A model generated the notes under the pieces. It made no database searches, was not told where the DNA came from, and was given only the letters and a program-made list of their open reading frames with translations. DNA of 64,000 nucleotides, taken from contig NZ_JAGPNL010000001.1 of the NCBI RefSeq assembly GCF_018069565.1, positions 124,001 to 188,000 of the forward strand, written 5' to 3'. A program made the position numbers and the translations under genes. Source of the DNA: Streptomyces tagetis. GTDB taxonomy: Bacteria > Actinomycetota > Actinomycetes > Streptomycetales > Streptomycetaceae. Positions 45,368-54,547 of this stretch are shown here, in pieces. The first letter of the stretch is position 1, and each line of letters opens with the position of its first letter.

Positions 45368-46123
45368 ATGCAGACCCTCAGGGAAACGTTACTGGTCTTC
45401 GAGAACCAGCTCCGCTTCACCTTCCGCTACAAGATCACCATCGTGATGGGACTGGTCCAGCCGGTCCTCTACCTCCTGCTGTTCGGTCCGCTGCTGACCG
45501 GGCTGGGCGACATGGGACGCCCCGGCGACACCTGGCAGACGTTCGTCCCCGGTGTCCTCGTCTACCTGGCGCTGTTCGGCGCGGGCTTCTGCGGGTTCGG
45601 CATCATCGCCGACGTGCGCTCCGGCGTTATCGAGCGGCTGCGGGTCACACCGGTCAGCCGGTTCGCGCTGCTGATGGGACGCGTGGTCCGCGAGGTCACG
45701 GTGCTGCTGGTCCAGTCCGTGATCATCGTGACGGTCGGGCTGCTGCTCGGCCTGCGCGCCAACCTCCTCGGCATCCTCGCCGCGCTCGTCCTCGTCGTTC
45801 TGCTGGGCATCGCCCTGGCTTCGCTGTCCCTCTCGCTGGGCGTCGCGCTGAAGTCGGAGGACCAGTTCGCACCGCTGCTCACCTCGGCCGCCCTCCCCGT
45901 CATGCTGCTCGCCGGCATCCTGCTCCCGATGAGCCTCGCGCCCACCTGGCTGGACGTGCTGTCGCACGTCAACCCGCTGCGCTACGTCGTCGACGCCATC
46001 CGGGACCTGTTCGCCGACCACTTCGCCACCTGGGCCGTCCTGGAGGGCAGCGTGGTCGGGGTCGTACTGGCGGTCGTCTGCGTCGCCGTCGGCATGCGGA
46101 CCTTCGCCAAGGAGAACGCCTGA
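45368..46123 (+). CDS. cmrB: ABC-2 exporter permease (MtrB/CmrB, DrrB type)
   Basis: A 251-residue protein from ATG 45368 with six membrane segments. It opens LRETLLVFENQLRFTFRYKI, followed by the ABC-2 region VIERLRVTPVSRFALLMGR and LSHVNPLRYVVDAIRDLFA. This pattern is standard for DrrB-type permeases. Last gene of the padR-cmrAB operon; a strong hairpin follows the stop. Confidence 0.92.
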   Translation: MQTLRETLLVFENQLRFTFRYKITIVMGLVQPVLYLLLFGPLLTGLGDMGRPGDTWQTFVPGVLVYLALFGAGFCGFGIIADVRSGVIERLRVTPVSRFALLMGRVVREVTVLLVQSVIIVTVGLLLGLRANLLGILAALVLVVLLGIALASLSLSLGVALKSEDQFAPLLTSAALPVMLLAGILLPMSLAPTWLDVLSHVNPLRYVVDAIRDLFADHFATWAVLEGSVVGVVLAVVCVAVGMRTFAKENA

Positions 46124-46135
46124 GCAACGGGATGA

Positions 46136-46169
46136 CGCGCACCTGCGGTGGAGGAACCGCAGGTGCGCG
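46136..46169. terminator. Bidirectional terminator
   Basis: A perfect 14-bp stem (CGCGCACCTGCGGT / ACCGCAGGTGCGCG) with a 6-base loop GGAGGA, 12 bases after the permease stop, between convergent operons. Confidence 0.9.
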
Positions 46170-46209
46170 GAAGGCCCGCAGGGACCCCGGAGGGCCGTCC
46201 GGCGGAGCG

Positions 46210-47439
46210 TCAGGCGCGGTCCCCGAGGTAGAGGTAGCCCTCTGGGTCGAGCTGGCCGGTGTCGCCCGAGCGCAGCCAGCCCTTGCGCATCACCCGCCGT
46301 GTGGCGTCCGGGTCGCGCCAGTAGCCGCTCATCATGTGCGGGGCCCGCAGCCACACTTCGCCCGGCTCGCCCGCAGGACGGTCCCGGCCGTCCGGCCCGC
46401 AGATCCGCAGCTCCACCTCCGGCAGCGGACGCCCGGCCGACCGCAGCAGCTGGGGCCGCCCGTCGGCGGCGGCCAGATGGTCCTCCTGCCGCAGCAGGGT
46501 GACGGCACGCAGTTCGCTGGTGACGTAGTTCTGCGACAGGATCGGACCGAAGACGCCGATTGCCCGGCGCAGCGTGTCTGGCGCGATGGGGGCGTTGCCG
46601 TACGGCAGGTAGCGCAGGCTCGACAGGTCCGTGCGTCCCGTCTCCGGGTGGCCGACCAGCCGTTCCAGGTACGGGGACGGCAGGTACACGCTGGTGATCC
46701 GCTCCGTCTCGACGGTGGCCAGCACCCGACCCGGGGCGAAGTCGTCCATCAGCCGTACCGTGCACCCGGCCCGCAGCAGCATCAGGGCGACCTCGCCGGC
46801 GTTGCCTGACAGCGGGCTGACGGCCAGCGTCGTCACCCCGGCGGGGAAGTCGCCCAGTTCGCCCTCGTCCGGGCGGCGCCAGGTGACGTTCATCGCCCGG
46901 AAGCGGTGCACGGCGCCCCGCCGTACCCCGGTGCTGCCGCGGGAGTACACCACGAGCGCGGTGTCCTCCTCACGGGCCTGCGGCCGCAGCGGCTCGCCGG
47001 ACTCGGCGTCCGCGAGCGCCTGGAGATCGCAGCCGACGCCGTCCGCCCCCAGCGAGAACATGCCCGGCGCCGGTTCGCCCAGCGCCCGCGCGCCCTGCCG
47101 GTCGACCACCAGCACGGCCGGCCGTGCCGCCGTCAGCACCGCGCGGCACACCGCGGTCTCGCCCGGGGAGCCCGCGTGCAGGGCGGTGAAGCGGCTGCCC
47201 AGCAGATGCGCGGCCAGCCGCAGACAGACCAGTTCCGGCGAGTTGCCCATCAGACAGACGATGCCCTCGTGACGGCTGTGCCCCATGCCCCCCAGGGCAC
47301 GGGCGATGCGGTAGGCGCGCTCCAGCATCTCGTCGAACGTGACACGGCGGTCCTCCGTCACCAGCGCGTCACGCCCCGCCCACCGGTGGAGTCCGGCGAG
47401 CAGGTCGGTCACATAGCGGGCCGCTGGCTCCGCGTCCAT
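46210..47439 (-). CDS. AMP-dependent ligase-like protein lacking the C-terminal domain
   Basis: A 409-residue relative of acyl-CoA ligases. It has the N-terminal adenylation core, with a degenerate phosphate loop YSRGSTGVRRGAVHRF (usual TSGTTGxPK) and QNYVTSE instead of YGxTE, and it ends RSGDTGQLDPEGYLYLGDRA. That is precisely where the hinge begins, so the mobile C-terminal domain and its catalytic lysine are missing. Only 86 bases and a terminator separate it from the next gene, so no frameshifted remainder exists. It may be a scaffold, or act with the complete ligase at 27781-29373. Last gene of the leftward operon. Confidence 0.75.
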   Translation of the reverse strand: MDAEPAARYVTDLLAGLHRWAGRDALVTEDRRVTFDEMLERAYRIARALGGMGHSRHEGIVCLMGNSPELVCLRLAAHLLGSRFTALHAGSPGETAVCRAVLTAARPAVLVVDRQGARALGEPAPGMFSLGADGVGCDLQALADAESGEPLRPQAREEDTALVVYSRGSTGVRRGAVHRFRAMNVTWRRPDEGELGDFPAGVTTLAVSPLSGNAGEVALMLLRAGCTVRLMDDFAPGRVLATVETERITSVYLPSPYLERLVGHPETGRTDLSSLRYLPYGNAPIAPDTLRRAIGVFGPILSQNYVTSELRAVTLLRQEDHLAAADGRPQLLRSAGRPLPEVELRICGPDGRDRPAGEPGEVWLRAPHMMSGYWRDPDATRRVMRKGWLRSGDTGQLDPEGYLYLGDRA

Positions 47440-47499
47440 ACTGCCTCCTTGCTGGGCTTGTGGCGTCCGCCGGAGTGGTTGCGGCCGCTGCGGGCCGCT

Positions 47500-48480
47500 T
47501 CAGGTCGCGGAGCTGTGGACGGCCACAGGGGTGAGGATGTCGTCGACGCATGCGAGCAGGCCGGCGTCCATCTGTACGCCGGACGCCCCCGCGTTCTCCC
47601 GCACCTGCTCGGCCCGGGACGCGCCGACGACCGCGCCCGCCACGTTCGGGCGGTGCAGCAGCCAGGCGAGGGAGAGCTGAGCCGTCGTCAGCCCCGTTTC
47701 CTTGGCGAGTGGCTCCAGCTGCCGCACCCGCTCCAGGACGTCGTCGGTCAGCATGCGCCGCATGAAGGCGGCCCGTCCGCCGACGAGTCCGGTGTCGGCC
47801 CGGGAGTCCGGGGGCGGCGGTGCCCCCGGGGCGTACTTCCCCGTCAGGACCCCCTGGGCGAGGGTGAAGTAGGGGATCTGGCTGATGCCCAGCGGTTCAC
47901 AGACCGGCACGACCTCGCTCTCGGGTGCGCGCCAGAGGGCCGAGTACTGGGGCATGTGGTAGACGAGCTGGACCCGCAGCTCCCCGGCGAGCGCGGCGGC
48001 CTCCCGGATCTGCTCGGCGGTCCACTCGGACACGCCCAGGTAGAGGACCTTGCCGGCGCGGACCAGGTCCGCGAAGGCGGTCATGGTCTCCTCCAGCGGG
48101 GTCTGCGGGTCGTAGCGGTGGGCCGTGTAGAGGTCGACGTAGTCCGTGCCCAGGCGCCGCAGCGAAGCGTCGATCGCCTCCCGCACGTGTTTGCGGGACA
48201 GGCCCGAGCCGTTGGGGCCCGCGCCGGTCGGGAAGAACACCTTGGTGCAGATGACGACGCTCTCCCGGGGCGAGCCGGCCAGCGCCCGGCCGAGCAGCGA
48301 CTCGGACCGGCCCATGCCGTAGATGTCGGCCGTGTCGAACGTGGTGATGCCGCAGTCCAGCGCCGCGCGCAGACAGGAGAGTACGGTCTCGTCGGGTGTG
48401 CTGTCGTCCGGATAGAGCAGGTTGCCGAAGACGATCTCGCTGATCCGCAGTCCACTGTGGCCGAGATGCCGGTGTTCCAT
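47500..48480 (-). CDS. cmmW: Aldo-keto reductase, aureolic-acid side-chain ketoreductase (MtmW/CmmW type)
   Basis: A 326-residue AKR with the catalytic tetrad visible: Asp and Tyr in [13 protein letters not shown] (about 48-60), Lys in ICTKVFF, His in [13 protein letters not shown]. The NADPH-binding end [18 protein letters not shown] is present. In mithramycin and chromomycin biosynthesis the W enzyme reduces the keto side chain generated by the Baeyer-Villiger oxygenase. Its gene follows that oxygenase gene by 7 bases here, which supports the assignment. Some relatives act as potassium-channel beta-like reductases, but context decides. Confidence 0.85.
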   Translation of the reverse strand: MEHRHLGHSGLRISEIVFGNLLYPDDSTPDETVLSCLRAALDCGITTFDTADIYGMGRSESLLGRALAGSPRESVVICTKVFFPTGAGPNGSGLSRKHVREAIDASLRRLGTDYVDLYTAHRYDPQTPLEETMTAFADLVRAGKVLYLGVSEWTAEQIREAAALAGELRVQLVYHMPQYSALWRAPESEVVPVCEPLGISQIPYFTLAQGVLTGKYAPGAPPPPDSRADTGLVGGRAAFMRRMLTDDVLERVRQLEPLAKETGLTTAQLSLAWLLHRPNVAGAVVGASRAEQVRENAGASGVQMDAGLLACVDDILTPVAVHSSAT

Positions 48481-48487
48481 CGCGGTG

Positions 48488-50020
48488 CTACCTCCAGTCC
48501 TTGGGGCCGAACCAGCGGGTCAGCGCCTCGGTCAGCCCGTCCTCGGGCGCCCGCCCGTCCGGGCGGGTGTCCCCCGCCACCCAGGCGACATGACCGTCCG
48601 GCCGGACCAGCAGGGCGGCCGCGGGCGCCGGATCCGGCCCGGCAGGGCGGGCGGCGACACCGTCGACGCGGTCGGCCCAGGGCGCGGCCGTGCGGGCGGG
48701 GCCGCCGTGGGCGGTCAGGTCGAGCAGCAGCCCGCGTCCGGAGCGCAGCAGCTCGGCCGTACGGGTCGGGGCGCCGTCCACCTCCAGGTCGAGATCCGGT
48801 GCGAACAGACCCAGCAGCGGGTGGACGTCGTCTGCGCCGCCCTCCTCCGTGCCGTCCTTCTCCGCCCCGTAACGCAGGTCAAGGCCGTTGAGCGCCGCGG
48901 TGAGCAGACGGTTCGTGTCCGGCAGAGCCAGCAGCTCCTCGAACAGCTCCCGCAACGCGGTGACATGCTGTTCGTCGGGGTTCATCAGCGCGAGCTGCGC
49001 ACGGGTGAGCTGGAGCATTCTGCGGCCGGCGCGGTGCCGTTCCTCGTGGTAGGTGTCGAGAAGCCCGGGCGGTGCCCAGCCGGCGACCTGCGCGGCCAGT
49101 TTCCAGCCGAGGTTCATCGCGTCGTGGAAGCCGGTGTTCAGCCCTTGCCCCCCGATCGGGAAGTGCACGTGCGCGGCGTCCCCGGCGAGGAACATTCGGC
49201 CCTGGCGGTACGTCTCGGCCTGACGGGTGGCGTCACTGAACCGGGACATCCACAGGACCGGCTCCCGCAGGTCCAGCTCGCGCCCGTAGACCCGGCGCAC
49301 GCCGGCGCTCAGCTCGTCGAGGGTGACCGGCCGGGCCGGTGACGGGTGCGGGCGGTCGTACTCGACGACCACGACACGGCCGACTCCGCCCTCCGGAGGG
49401 AACGCCAGGACGACGATCCCGTGCGGGGTGCGCTGCCAGCGGCGCGGTACGTCCTTCTCGGTCGTGGTGACGTAACCGATCAGGGCGCTGACGCGGGCGC
49501 CGTGTCCGGGGAAGCCGATGCCGGCGAGCCGGCGGACGGTGCTGCGACCACCGTCGCAGCCCACCAGATAGGCGGCGCGCACGGTGCGTTCGCCCTCGGG
49601 GCCGGCCAGCCGGACGTCCACGCCGTCGTCGTCCTGCCGCACCGCGGTCACCTCGCGACCGCGGTGGATGGGGACGTCCAGCTCGGTGGCGTGTTCGGCG
49701 AGGATCTCCTCGGTACGCGACTGAGGAACGAGAAGGCTGTACCGGTGCCGGGTGTCGAGCAGCCCGTGGTCGAGGCCGCGGCCGAACATGCCCGCGAAGG
49801 GCAGGCCGGTGACAGTGGACATGCCCTCCGAGAAACGGTCGAGCAGACCGCGCGTGTCGAGGTACTCGACGGTGCGTGTGTGCAGAACCCCCGCGCGGTC
49901 GTGGCCGGCCGGTTCCAGGAGCCGGTCGGCCACCAGCACACGCACGCCCGCGCGGCGAAGTTCGCAGCCGAGCAGCAGGCCGACGGGCCCGCCGCCCGCC
50001 ACGACGACGTCGTAGTCCAT
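48488..50020 (-). CDS. cmmOIV: FAD-dependent Baeyer-Villiger monooxygenase (MtmOIV/CmmOIV type)
   Basis: A 510-residue flavoprotein from ATG 50020 with GAGGAGG upstream. FAD motifs: [34 protein letters not shown] and [20 protein letters not shown]. It is most like MtmOIV, which oxidatively cleaves the fourth ring of the glycosylated tetracyclic precursor to give the tricyclic chromophore with its pentyl side chain. Adjacent W-type reductase supports this. The C-terminal thioredoxin-like domain is complete ([14 protein letters not shown]). Confidence 0.85.
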   Translation of the reverse strand: MDYDVVVAGGGPVGLLLGCELRRAGVRVLVADRLLEPAGHDRAGVLHTRTVEYLDTRGLLDRFSEGMSTVTGLPFAGMFGRGLDHGLLDTRHRYSLLVPQSRTEEILAEHATELDVPIHRGREVTAVRQDDDGVDVRLAGPEGERTVRAAYLVGCDGGRSTVRRLAGIGFPGHGARVSALIGYVTTTEKDVPRRWQRTPHGIVVLAFPPEGGVGRVVVVEYDRPHPSPARPVTLDELSAGVRRVYGRELDLREPVLWMSRFSDATRQAETYRQGRMFLAGDAAHVHFPIGGQGLNTGFHDAMNLGWKLAAQVAGWAPPGLLDTYHEERHRAGRRMLQLTRAQLALMNPDEQHVTALRELFEELLALPDTNRLLTAALNGLDLRYGAEKDGTEEGGADDVHPLLGLFAPDLDLEVDGAPTRTAELLRSGRGLLLDLTAHGGPARTAAPWADRVDGVAARPAGPDPAPAAALLVRPDGHVAWVAGDTRPDGRAPEDGLTEALTRWFGPKDWR

Positions 50021-50034
50021 GACGTGCTGCCTCC

Positions 50035-51216
50035 TCACTCGTCGGCCACGGCGAGCGCGCCGGAACGGGCCGTCTCTTCCAGCCGGCCGACCACCTCGGA
50101 CAGCGGCGGCATGGCCTCGATCTCGTCGCGCAGCCGGCGTGAGGCCACGGCGTACGGCGAGTCGTCGGCGATCAGGTCGGTCACGGCGGCGCGGATCCCG
50201 GCCACGTCGGCCTGGTCGGGCTTCAGCTGGACGCAGGCCCCGGCCGCCTCCAGAAGGTCGGAGTTGAGCCGCTGCTCGAACAGGTGCGGGATGGTGAGCT
50301 GCGGGACGCCGAAACGGGCGGCGCTCAGCACGGTGGTCGCACCGCCGTGGTGGACGACCGCCGAGCACCCGGCCAGCACGGTGTGGATGGGCAGGTCCTG
50401 CACCACCGTGGCCCGCTCGCCCACCTCGCCGAGCAGCTCCCGTTCGGCCGCGGTCACGGCGAGCACCGGTTCGACGCCGAGTCCGTCGAGCGCGTCGAGG
50501 ATCCTCGGCACCAGGAACATCTCCGGCTCGTCCGTGGCGGTGGAGGTGAAGGTGCCCCAGGTGACGCAGACCCGCGGCCGGGCCGGCGGCTCCAGCGCCC
50601 AGGACGGCACCACACCCGGCCCGTTGTAGGGCACGTAGGCCATGGGCAACGAGGTGCCGGGAACCTTGATGCGCAGACTTGGCGGCGTCGGGTCGACGGT
50701 GAGCCGGTCGAGCGTGGCGGGCGGTGTGACGCCGTGCAGCGTGTACGTCGGCCCGAGCCGGTCGAGGACGTGGTGGGCGAGCCACTGGCCCGGCGCGGTG
50801 CCGTACAGGTCCGGTCCCCAGGCGTGGCGAACCAAGGGCGCGCCGACCGCCTCGGCGGCGACGGAGGCCGCGAAGGCGACGGGGTCGCGGACGACGAGCT
50901 GGGGCTGCCAGGCCTGTGCGAAGCGGACGAGGTCGGGCGTCATCATCTCGGCGACACGGTGGAAGATGGTGATGATCGCGTCCCGCGTCCGGTACTGCGC
51001 GGGGTCGGTCTCCGCGACGAACTTGCGGTGCAGGGCGGCGAAGTCGAGATCGGGTCCCACCGGGACGGCTGTGAGCCCCGACTTCAGGACGGCGTCCACG
51101 ACATGCGGCTGGGCCGCCACGCGCACCTCGTGCCCTTCGGCGCGCAGCGCCCAGGCGAGGGGCACCATGAACAGGTAGTGGGACGGCCAGGCCGCGGTGG
51201 TGAGCAGTACGCGCAT
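50035..51216 (-). CDS. Glycosyltransferase
   Basis: A 393-residue GT1-family enzyme beginning MRVLLTTAAWPSHYLFMVPL, with FAASVAAEAVGAPLVRHAWG, AYVPYNGPGVVP and donor motif AVVHHGGATTVLSAARFGVPQL. It is close to the enzyme at 37575-38771 over its length, including AAQPxxxxAVxxSG near residue 36. Fourth of the four glycosyltransferases. Gaps are 14 bases to the oxygenase downstream and 39 to the methyltransferase upstream. Confidence 0.88.
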   Translation of the reverse strand: MRVLLTTAAWPSHYLFMVPLAWALRAEGHEVRVAAQPHVVDAVLKSGLTAVPVGPDLDFAALHRKFVAETDPAQYRTRDAIITIFHRVAEMMTPDLVRFAQAWQPQLVVRDPVAFAASVAAEAVGAPLVRHAWGPDLYGTAPGQWLAHHVLDRLGPTYTLHGVTPPATLDRLTVDPTPPSLRIKVPGTSLPMAYVPYNGPGVVPSWALEPPARPRVCVTWGTFTSTATDEPEMFLVPRILDALDGLGVEPVLAVTAAERELLGEVGERATVVQDLPIHTVLAGCSAVVHHGGATTVLSAARFGVPQLTIPHLFEQRLNSDLLEAAGACVQLKPDQADVAGIRAAVTDLIADDSPYAVASRRLRDEIEAMPPLSEVVGRLEETARSGALAVADE

Positions 51217-51255
51217 GGTGAAGCCTCCGTTGGGGGAGGGCCGATCGGCCGCGGG

Positions 51256-52281
51256 TCAGGAAGGCTTGCCGGCGATGAGGACGCGGTCGCCGGTCAGGCT
51301 CTCGATCCGCTCGGCGGACTCGAAGCGGAAACCGGCGCGCTCCACGTAGCCGCGGCACTCGGCGACCGTGTACTCGGAACCGCCGTCGCGCATGATGGAG
51401 CAGTTCAGGCTCTGGAGCAGGGACCTGGCGTCGTCGCGCTCGTCGTCGAGCATCGCGTCGTACACCACGACGATGCCGCCCGGCCGCATCGCGTCGTGGA
51501 CGCGCTCCAGAAGCTTCTGGCGCGCGGCCGGCGGCCAGTCGTGCAGGACGTGCCCGAGGATCACGGCGTCGGCGGGGGGCAGCGGGTCGGCGAAGAAGTC
51601 CCCCGCGGTGAAGCGGACCTTGGACGCGGTGCCGAGCGCCGCCATGTGCTCGTCGAAGAGGGGCTTCACGGCCGGCAGGTCGAAGACCCCACCGGTGAGG
51701 TGGCCGTGGGTGCGCACCAGATGGGCGGCTACGTTGCCGCGGGCACCGCCGACGTCCAGGAAGGTGGAGTGGCGGCTCCAGTCGACGAGGCGGTCCAGCT
51801 CGTGGGCGACGAAGCTGTTGAAGACGTCCATGTGGCCCATCAGACGCCGCACGTTGTCCAGGTTCTCGAAGTCCTTGCGGAAGTCCTTGTGGCCTTCGGC
51901 GGGCCCGCCGGTGAGGACCTGGGTGAGGGAGCCCCAGTTGCGGTAGTGGAGCCGCGCGTGCTGGGCGATGCTGTCGCCGAGGTAGCGGGGACCGCCGGAC
52001 ACCAGGAACTCGGCGGTGCCGGGGTGGTTGGCGTACTCGCCGTCCTTGCGTTCCAGCAGCCCGAGGCCGACCAGCGCGTCGAGGAAGTCGGCGGCCCGGC
52101 CGGGGTGCAGGCCGAGCCGGGAGCAGAGGGCGTCGGTGGTGGCGGGCTGCTCGGCGAGCACGTCGAACAGGCCCAGTTCCACGGCGCTCTGCAGCGCCTT
52201 CGCCTGGAAGTAGGCGGTGTTCAGGCCGAGCAGGGAGCGCGCCACCGACGTGGGGTCGGCGGTGTGGTCGAGCACGGTCAT
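51256..52281 (-). CDS. cmmMI: O-methyltransferase of the COMT family (MtmMI/CmmMI type)
   Basis: A 341-residue protein with an N-terminal dimerisation helix bundle (VARSLLGLNTAYFQAKALQS) and a C-terminal SAM fold: FLDVGGARGNVAAHLVRTHG, GDFFADPLPPADAVILGHVLHDW, RPGGIVVVYDAML. In the mithramycin pathway MI methylates the 4-hydroxyl of the first tetracyclic intermediate. Residues fit an O-methyltransferase; the assignment MI versus MII is by similarity and is less firm. ATG 52281 overlaps the stop of the ketoreductase gene (ATGA). Confidence 0.75.
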   Translation of the reverse strand: MTVLDHTADPTSVARSLLGLNTAYFQAKALQSAVELGLFDVLAEQPATTDALCSRLGLHPGRAADFLDALVGLGLLERKDGEYANHPGTAEFLVSGGPRYLGDSIAQHARLHYRNWGSLTQVLTGGPAEGHKDFRKDFENLDNVRRLMGHMDVFNSFVAHELDRLVDWSRHSTFLDVGGARGNVAAHLVRTHGHLTGGVFDLPAVKPLFDEHMAALGTASKVRFTAGDFFADPLPPADAVILGHVLHDWPPAARQKLLERVHDAMRPGGIVVVYDAMLDDERDDARSLLQSLNCSIMRDGGSEYTVAECRGYVERAGFRFESAERIESLTGDRVLIAGKPS

Positions 52282-53045
52282 GGCATGCCTTTCGTCGGGG
52301 GAGCGTCCGTCGGTCCGTCGAGGTATCTGTCGATGACGCTGCGGTAGTAGTCGGCGTGGAAGCCGGGCCGGGCGGCCGGGGGCAGCAGGCGCAGGAGCTT
52401 GGCGTTGGAGACGGCGTGGTCGTCGGTCACGTCGGCATAGTCGCGTTCGGCCTTGGTGCCCAGGCGGGACTCGAGGTGGGCGACGATGTCCTCGACCGGT
52501 ACGGCGAACCCCGAGGCGACGTTCACGACCTCGTTCCTGGTGTCCCGGCACAGGAGGGCGTCGACGACGGCCACCACGTCGTCCACGTGCACCAGGTCGC
52601 GCCGGGCGTCGCGGTGGACGCGGACCGTGCCGGAGCGGATCTGCCGCAGCAGCGAGGGGACGAGCTGGTGGCCGCGCTGTTCCCGTCCCACGGTGTAGGC
52701 GAGCCGCAGGACCAGGGCGTCCACGCCCGAGGACCGCAGGACACCTTCCATGGCGAGCTTGTGCCGGCCGTAGGGCGTCGTCGGGAAGACGGGTCCGGAC
52801 TCCAGGCTGGGCCCGTCACCCGTCCCGTACAGGCCGCCGCCGCAGGTGGAGAAGTACACCAGCTTCCTGCCGCGCGCCCGGCAGCGGTCGAGGACGTCGT
52901 ACAGGAGCGCGGCCTCGCGGGCGAAGCCGGTCTCCGAGGTGCTGTGGGCGCTGGAGACGCCCGCCGCGAAGACGACGGCCGAGGGGTGGGCCGCGGCGAG
53001 CGGCGTGAGGTTCCTGGCGAGGAAGCCCCGACCGACGATCTCCAT
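52278..53045 (-). CDS. NAD-dependent 4-ketoreductase-like protein
   Basis: A 255-residue extended-SDR relative that begins directly with the first strand, MEIVGRGFLARNLTPLAAAH, so its nucleotide motif is GRGFLA rather than GxxGxxG. Catalytic YGRHKLAME supplies Tyr and Lys. It is a clear paralogue of the protein at 62946-63698 (shared FAREAALLYDxL, RRDLxxxxDxVAxxDALL and other blocks). Both probably act in deoxysugar C-4 reduction, with different stereochemical roles. Confidence 0.75.
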   Translation of the reverse strand: MEIVGRGFLARNLTPLAAAHPSAVVFAAGVSSAHSTSETGFAREAALLYDVLDRCRARGRKLVYFSTCGGGLYGTGDGPSLESGPVFPTTPYGRHKLAMEGVLRSSGVDALVLRLAYTVGREQRGHQLVPSLLRQIRSGTVRVHRDARRDLVHVDDVVAVVDALLCRDTRNEVVNVASGFAVPVEDIVAHLESRLGTKAERDYADVTDDHAVSNAKLLRLLPPAARPGFHADYYRSVIDRYLDGPTDAPPTKGMP

Positions 53046-53053
53046 GGCGCTTC

Positions 53054-54085
53054 TCAGAGCCGGTCCGCTGTCAGCACGCGCAGCGGGTTGTGGGGGAGGG
53101 TGCGGAGCTTGGGCCGGCTGAAGCCGGCGGCGGTCACCATGTCCTCGTACGCGGAGATCGGGTGGACCTGCCCCTCGGAGGTCCAGGCGAGCATCAGGGC
53201 GGAGAAGAGGTGCGGGACCGGGTCGTCGGCCGGGCGGCCGCCGTCGGTGCTGATGGCGATGGCCACCAGCTTGCCGCCGGGCCGCAGGGCGTTTGCCATG
53301 CGGCGCAGCAGCCCGGTGGCCCGCTCCGTGGAGAAGTGGTGCAGCACGTTGGCGACGATCACGATGTCGTACGGGCCGTCCAGGGGGGCGTCGAACATGT
53401 CGCCGGGGATGAAGTGCGCCCGGCCGTGCACGCCGAGGCGGCGGGCGTTGGCCTCGGTGACGGTGAGGACGTTGGGCCAGTCGAGGGACCAGACCTGGGC
53501 GCGCGGCTCGTTGCGGGCCAGGGTGTAGCCGTAGAAGCCGTGGCCGCAGGCGACGTCCAGGATCCTCACCTCGTCCCGGGTGAGGTCGGGCCAGGGCAGC
53601 AGTTCACCGGCGACGAGGTCGGCGACGGGCTGAGTGTTGAGGGTGCCGAGGGCGGCGAAGTCCTCCCAGAAGGTGTACGAGGGGGTCTCGGCGTTCATCT
53701 CCATGACGGTGCCGCCGTTGCGTACGGCGTCGCCGAGCCGTTTGATCGCGTCCCACTCGTAGTCGCTGGCGGCCAGCCGGACGGCGTCGCCGTAGTACTC
53801 GGGGTGGGTACTGACGAGGACGCTGTCGGCGCCGGGGGCCAGGGAGTAGAGGTCTCCGTCGGTCTCCAGCAGCCCCATCGCGGCCAGGGCGTTGAGCAGG
53901 ACGCGGGTGCCGCGGGGGTCTGCCGCACAGGCCGCGGCCACCGCGTCGGCGTCGGCGGGGCCGTCGGCCAGGGCGTCGAACACCTTGAGGTCGACACCCG
54001 CTCGCAGTACACCGGTCCGGCGCACGGCGGACATCATGGTGAGCAGTTGCCGGCGGTCCACGGCGGGCGCGCGGTCTTGGGTCAT
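53054..54085 (-). CDS. cmmMII: SAM methyltransferase, aglycone C-methyltransferase (MtmMII/CmmMII type)
   Basis: A 343-residue COMT-fold protein: N-terminal MSAVRRTGVLRAGVDLKVFD, SAM site VRILDVACGHGFYGYTLARN, then FDAPLDGPYDIVIVANVLHHFS and RPGGKLVAIAIS. It lacks the HxxDW catalytic base of the neighbouring O-methyltransferase (HHFS here), in line with a C-methyltransferase. In mithramycin the MII enzyme methylates an aromatic carbon (C-9), giving the 7-methyl group of the final chromophore, which chromomycin has and olivomycin lacks. First gene of the leftward operon that ends at 46210. Confidence 0.75.
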   Translation of the reverse strand: MTQDRAPAVDRRQLLTMMSAVRRTGVLRAGVDLKVFDALADGPADADAVAAACAADPRGTRVLLNALAAMGLLETDGDLYSLAPGADSVLVSTHPEYYGDAVRLAASDYEWDAIKRLGDAVRNGGTVMEMNAETPSYTFWEDFAALGTLNTQPVADLVAGELLPWPDLTRDEVRILDVACGHGFYGYTLARNEPRAQVWSLDWPNVLTVTEANARRLGVHGRAHFIPGDMFDAPLDGPYDIVIVANVLHHFSTERATGLLRRMANALRPGGKLVAIAISTDGGRPADDPVPHLFSALMLAWTSEGQVHPISAYEDMVTAAGFSRPKLRTLPHNPLRVLTADRL

Positions 54086-54196
54086 GGAGGTCTCCCGGCT
54101 GGTGAGGGCGAGCGGTTCGCCCAGGATCTTCGGCGGGTGGGCTGGGGATCCGCTTGAGGAGCGGTGGAGATGGGGGCGGTGCCACCCGGCGGTGCC

Positions 54197-54216
54197 GAAG
54201 TGATGAGAATCACTTC
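54197..54216. promoter_or_regulatory. 20-bp inverted repeat upstream of the methyltransferase operon
   Basis: GAAGTGAT and ATCACTTC are perfect 8-bp arms around GAGA, 112 bases before the start of the leftward methyltransferase gene. It could be an operator for a dimeric regulator. No matching copy was noticed elsewhere in the window. Confidence 0.5.
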
Positions 54217-54483
54217 ATGCGGTTCGATCCGCCGTTCGGACACTCGGAGTGACGTGCCGCCAAGGAAGGGGAATGCGTTGCTCCTCGGCGGTTTCCGGCA
54301 TGCGCACCAGCAATTCCCGATGGCACATGCCGGGCCGTCGTCACCCTTGGTCATCTCAGGACCGGGCGACGGGTCCGGCCGCCCGAATTCGTCTCGATCC
54401 CGACCCTCACCGGCGCTTTTCTCCGGGTAGAGGTGGGAGGGGTCGGGAGATCGGCAGCCCGGGACGGTCGTGGCGACGTGTCC

Positions 54484-54514
54484 TTGACTCATGTGACTAG
54501 TCTCTCGATACTAC
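54484..54514 (+). promoter_or_regulatory. Promoter of the SARP gene
   Basis: TTGACT (54484-54489), 17 bp, GATACT (54507-54512), predicting a start near 54519 and a leader of about 29 bases before GTG 54548. The spacer contains the palindrome GACTAGTC (54494-54501). CTCGATACTAC at 54504-54514 closely matches the PadR-gene promoter. Confidence 0.7.
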
Positions 54515-54547
54515 TTGCGATCCGACCGCCGGAATCAAGGGGGGCCA

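Larger units (their letters stand above)
54086..54547. other. Divergent intergenic region, cmmMII operon / SARP gene
   Basis: This 462-base gap has no gene. It contains an inverted repeat at 54197-54216 and the SARP gene promoter at 54484-54512. The stretch at 54240-54440 has mixed frames with no coding signal. Confidence 0.5.

Noticed and set aside
54515..54547. TTG start for the SARP protein
   Set aside because: It precedes the predicted transcription start and has no ribosome site; GTG 54548 has AAGGGGGG.
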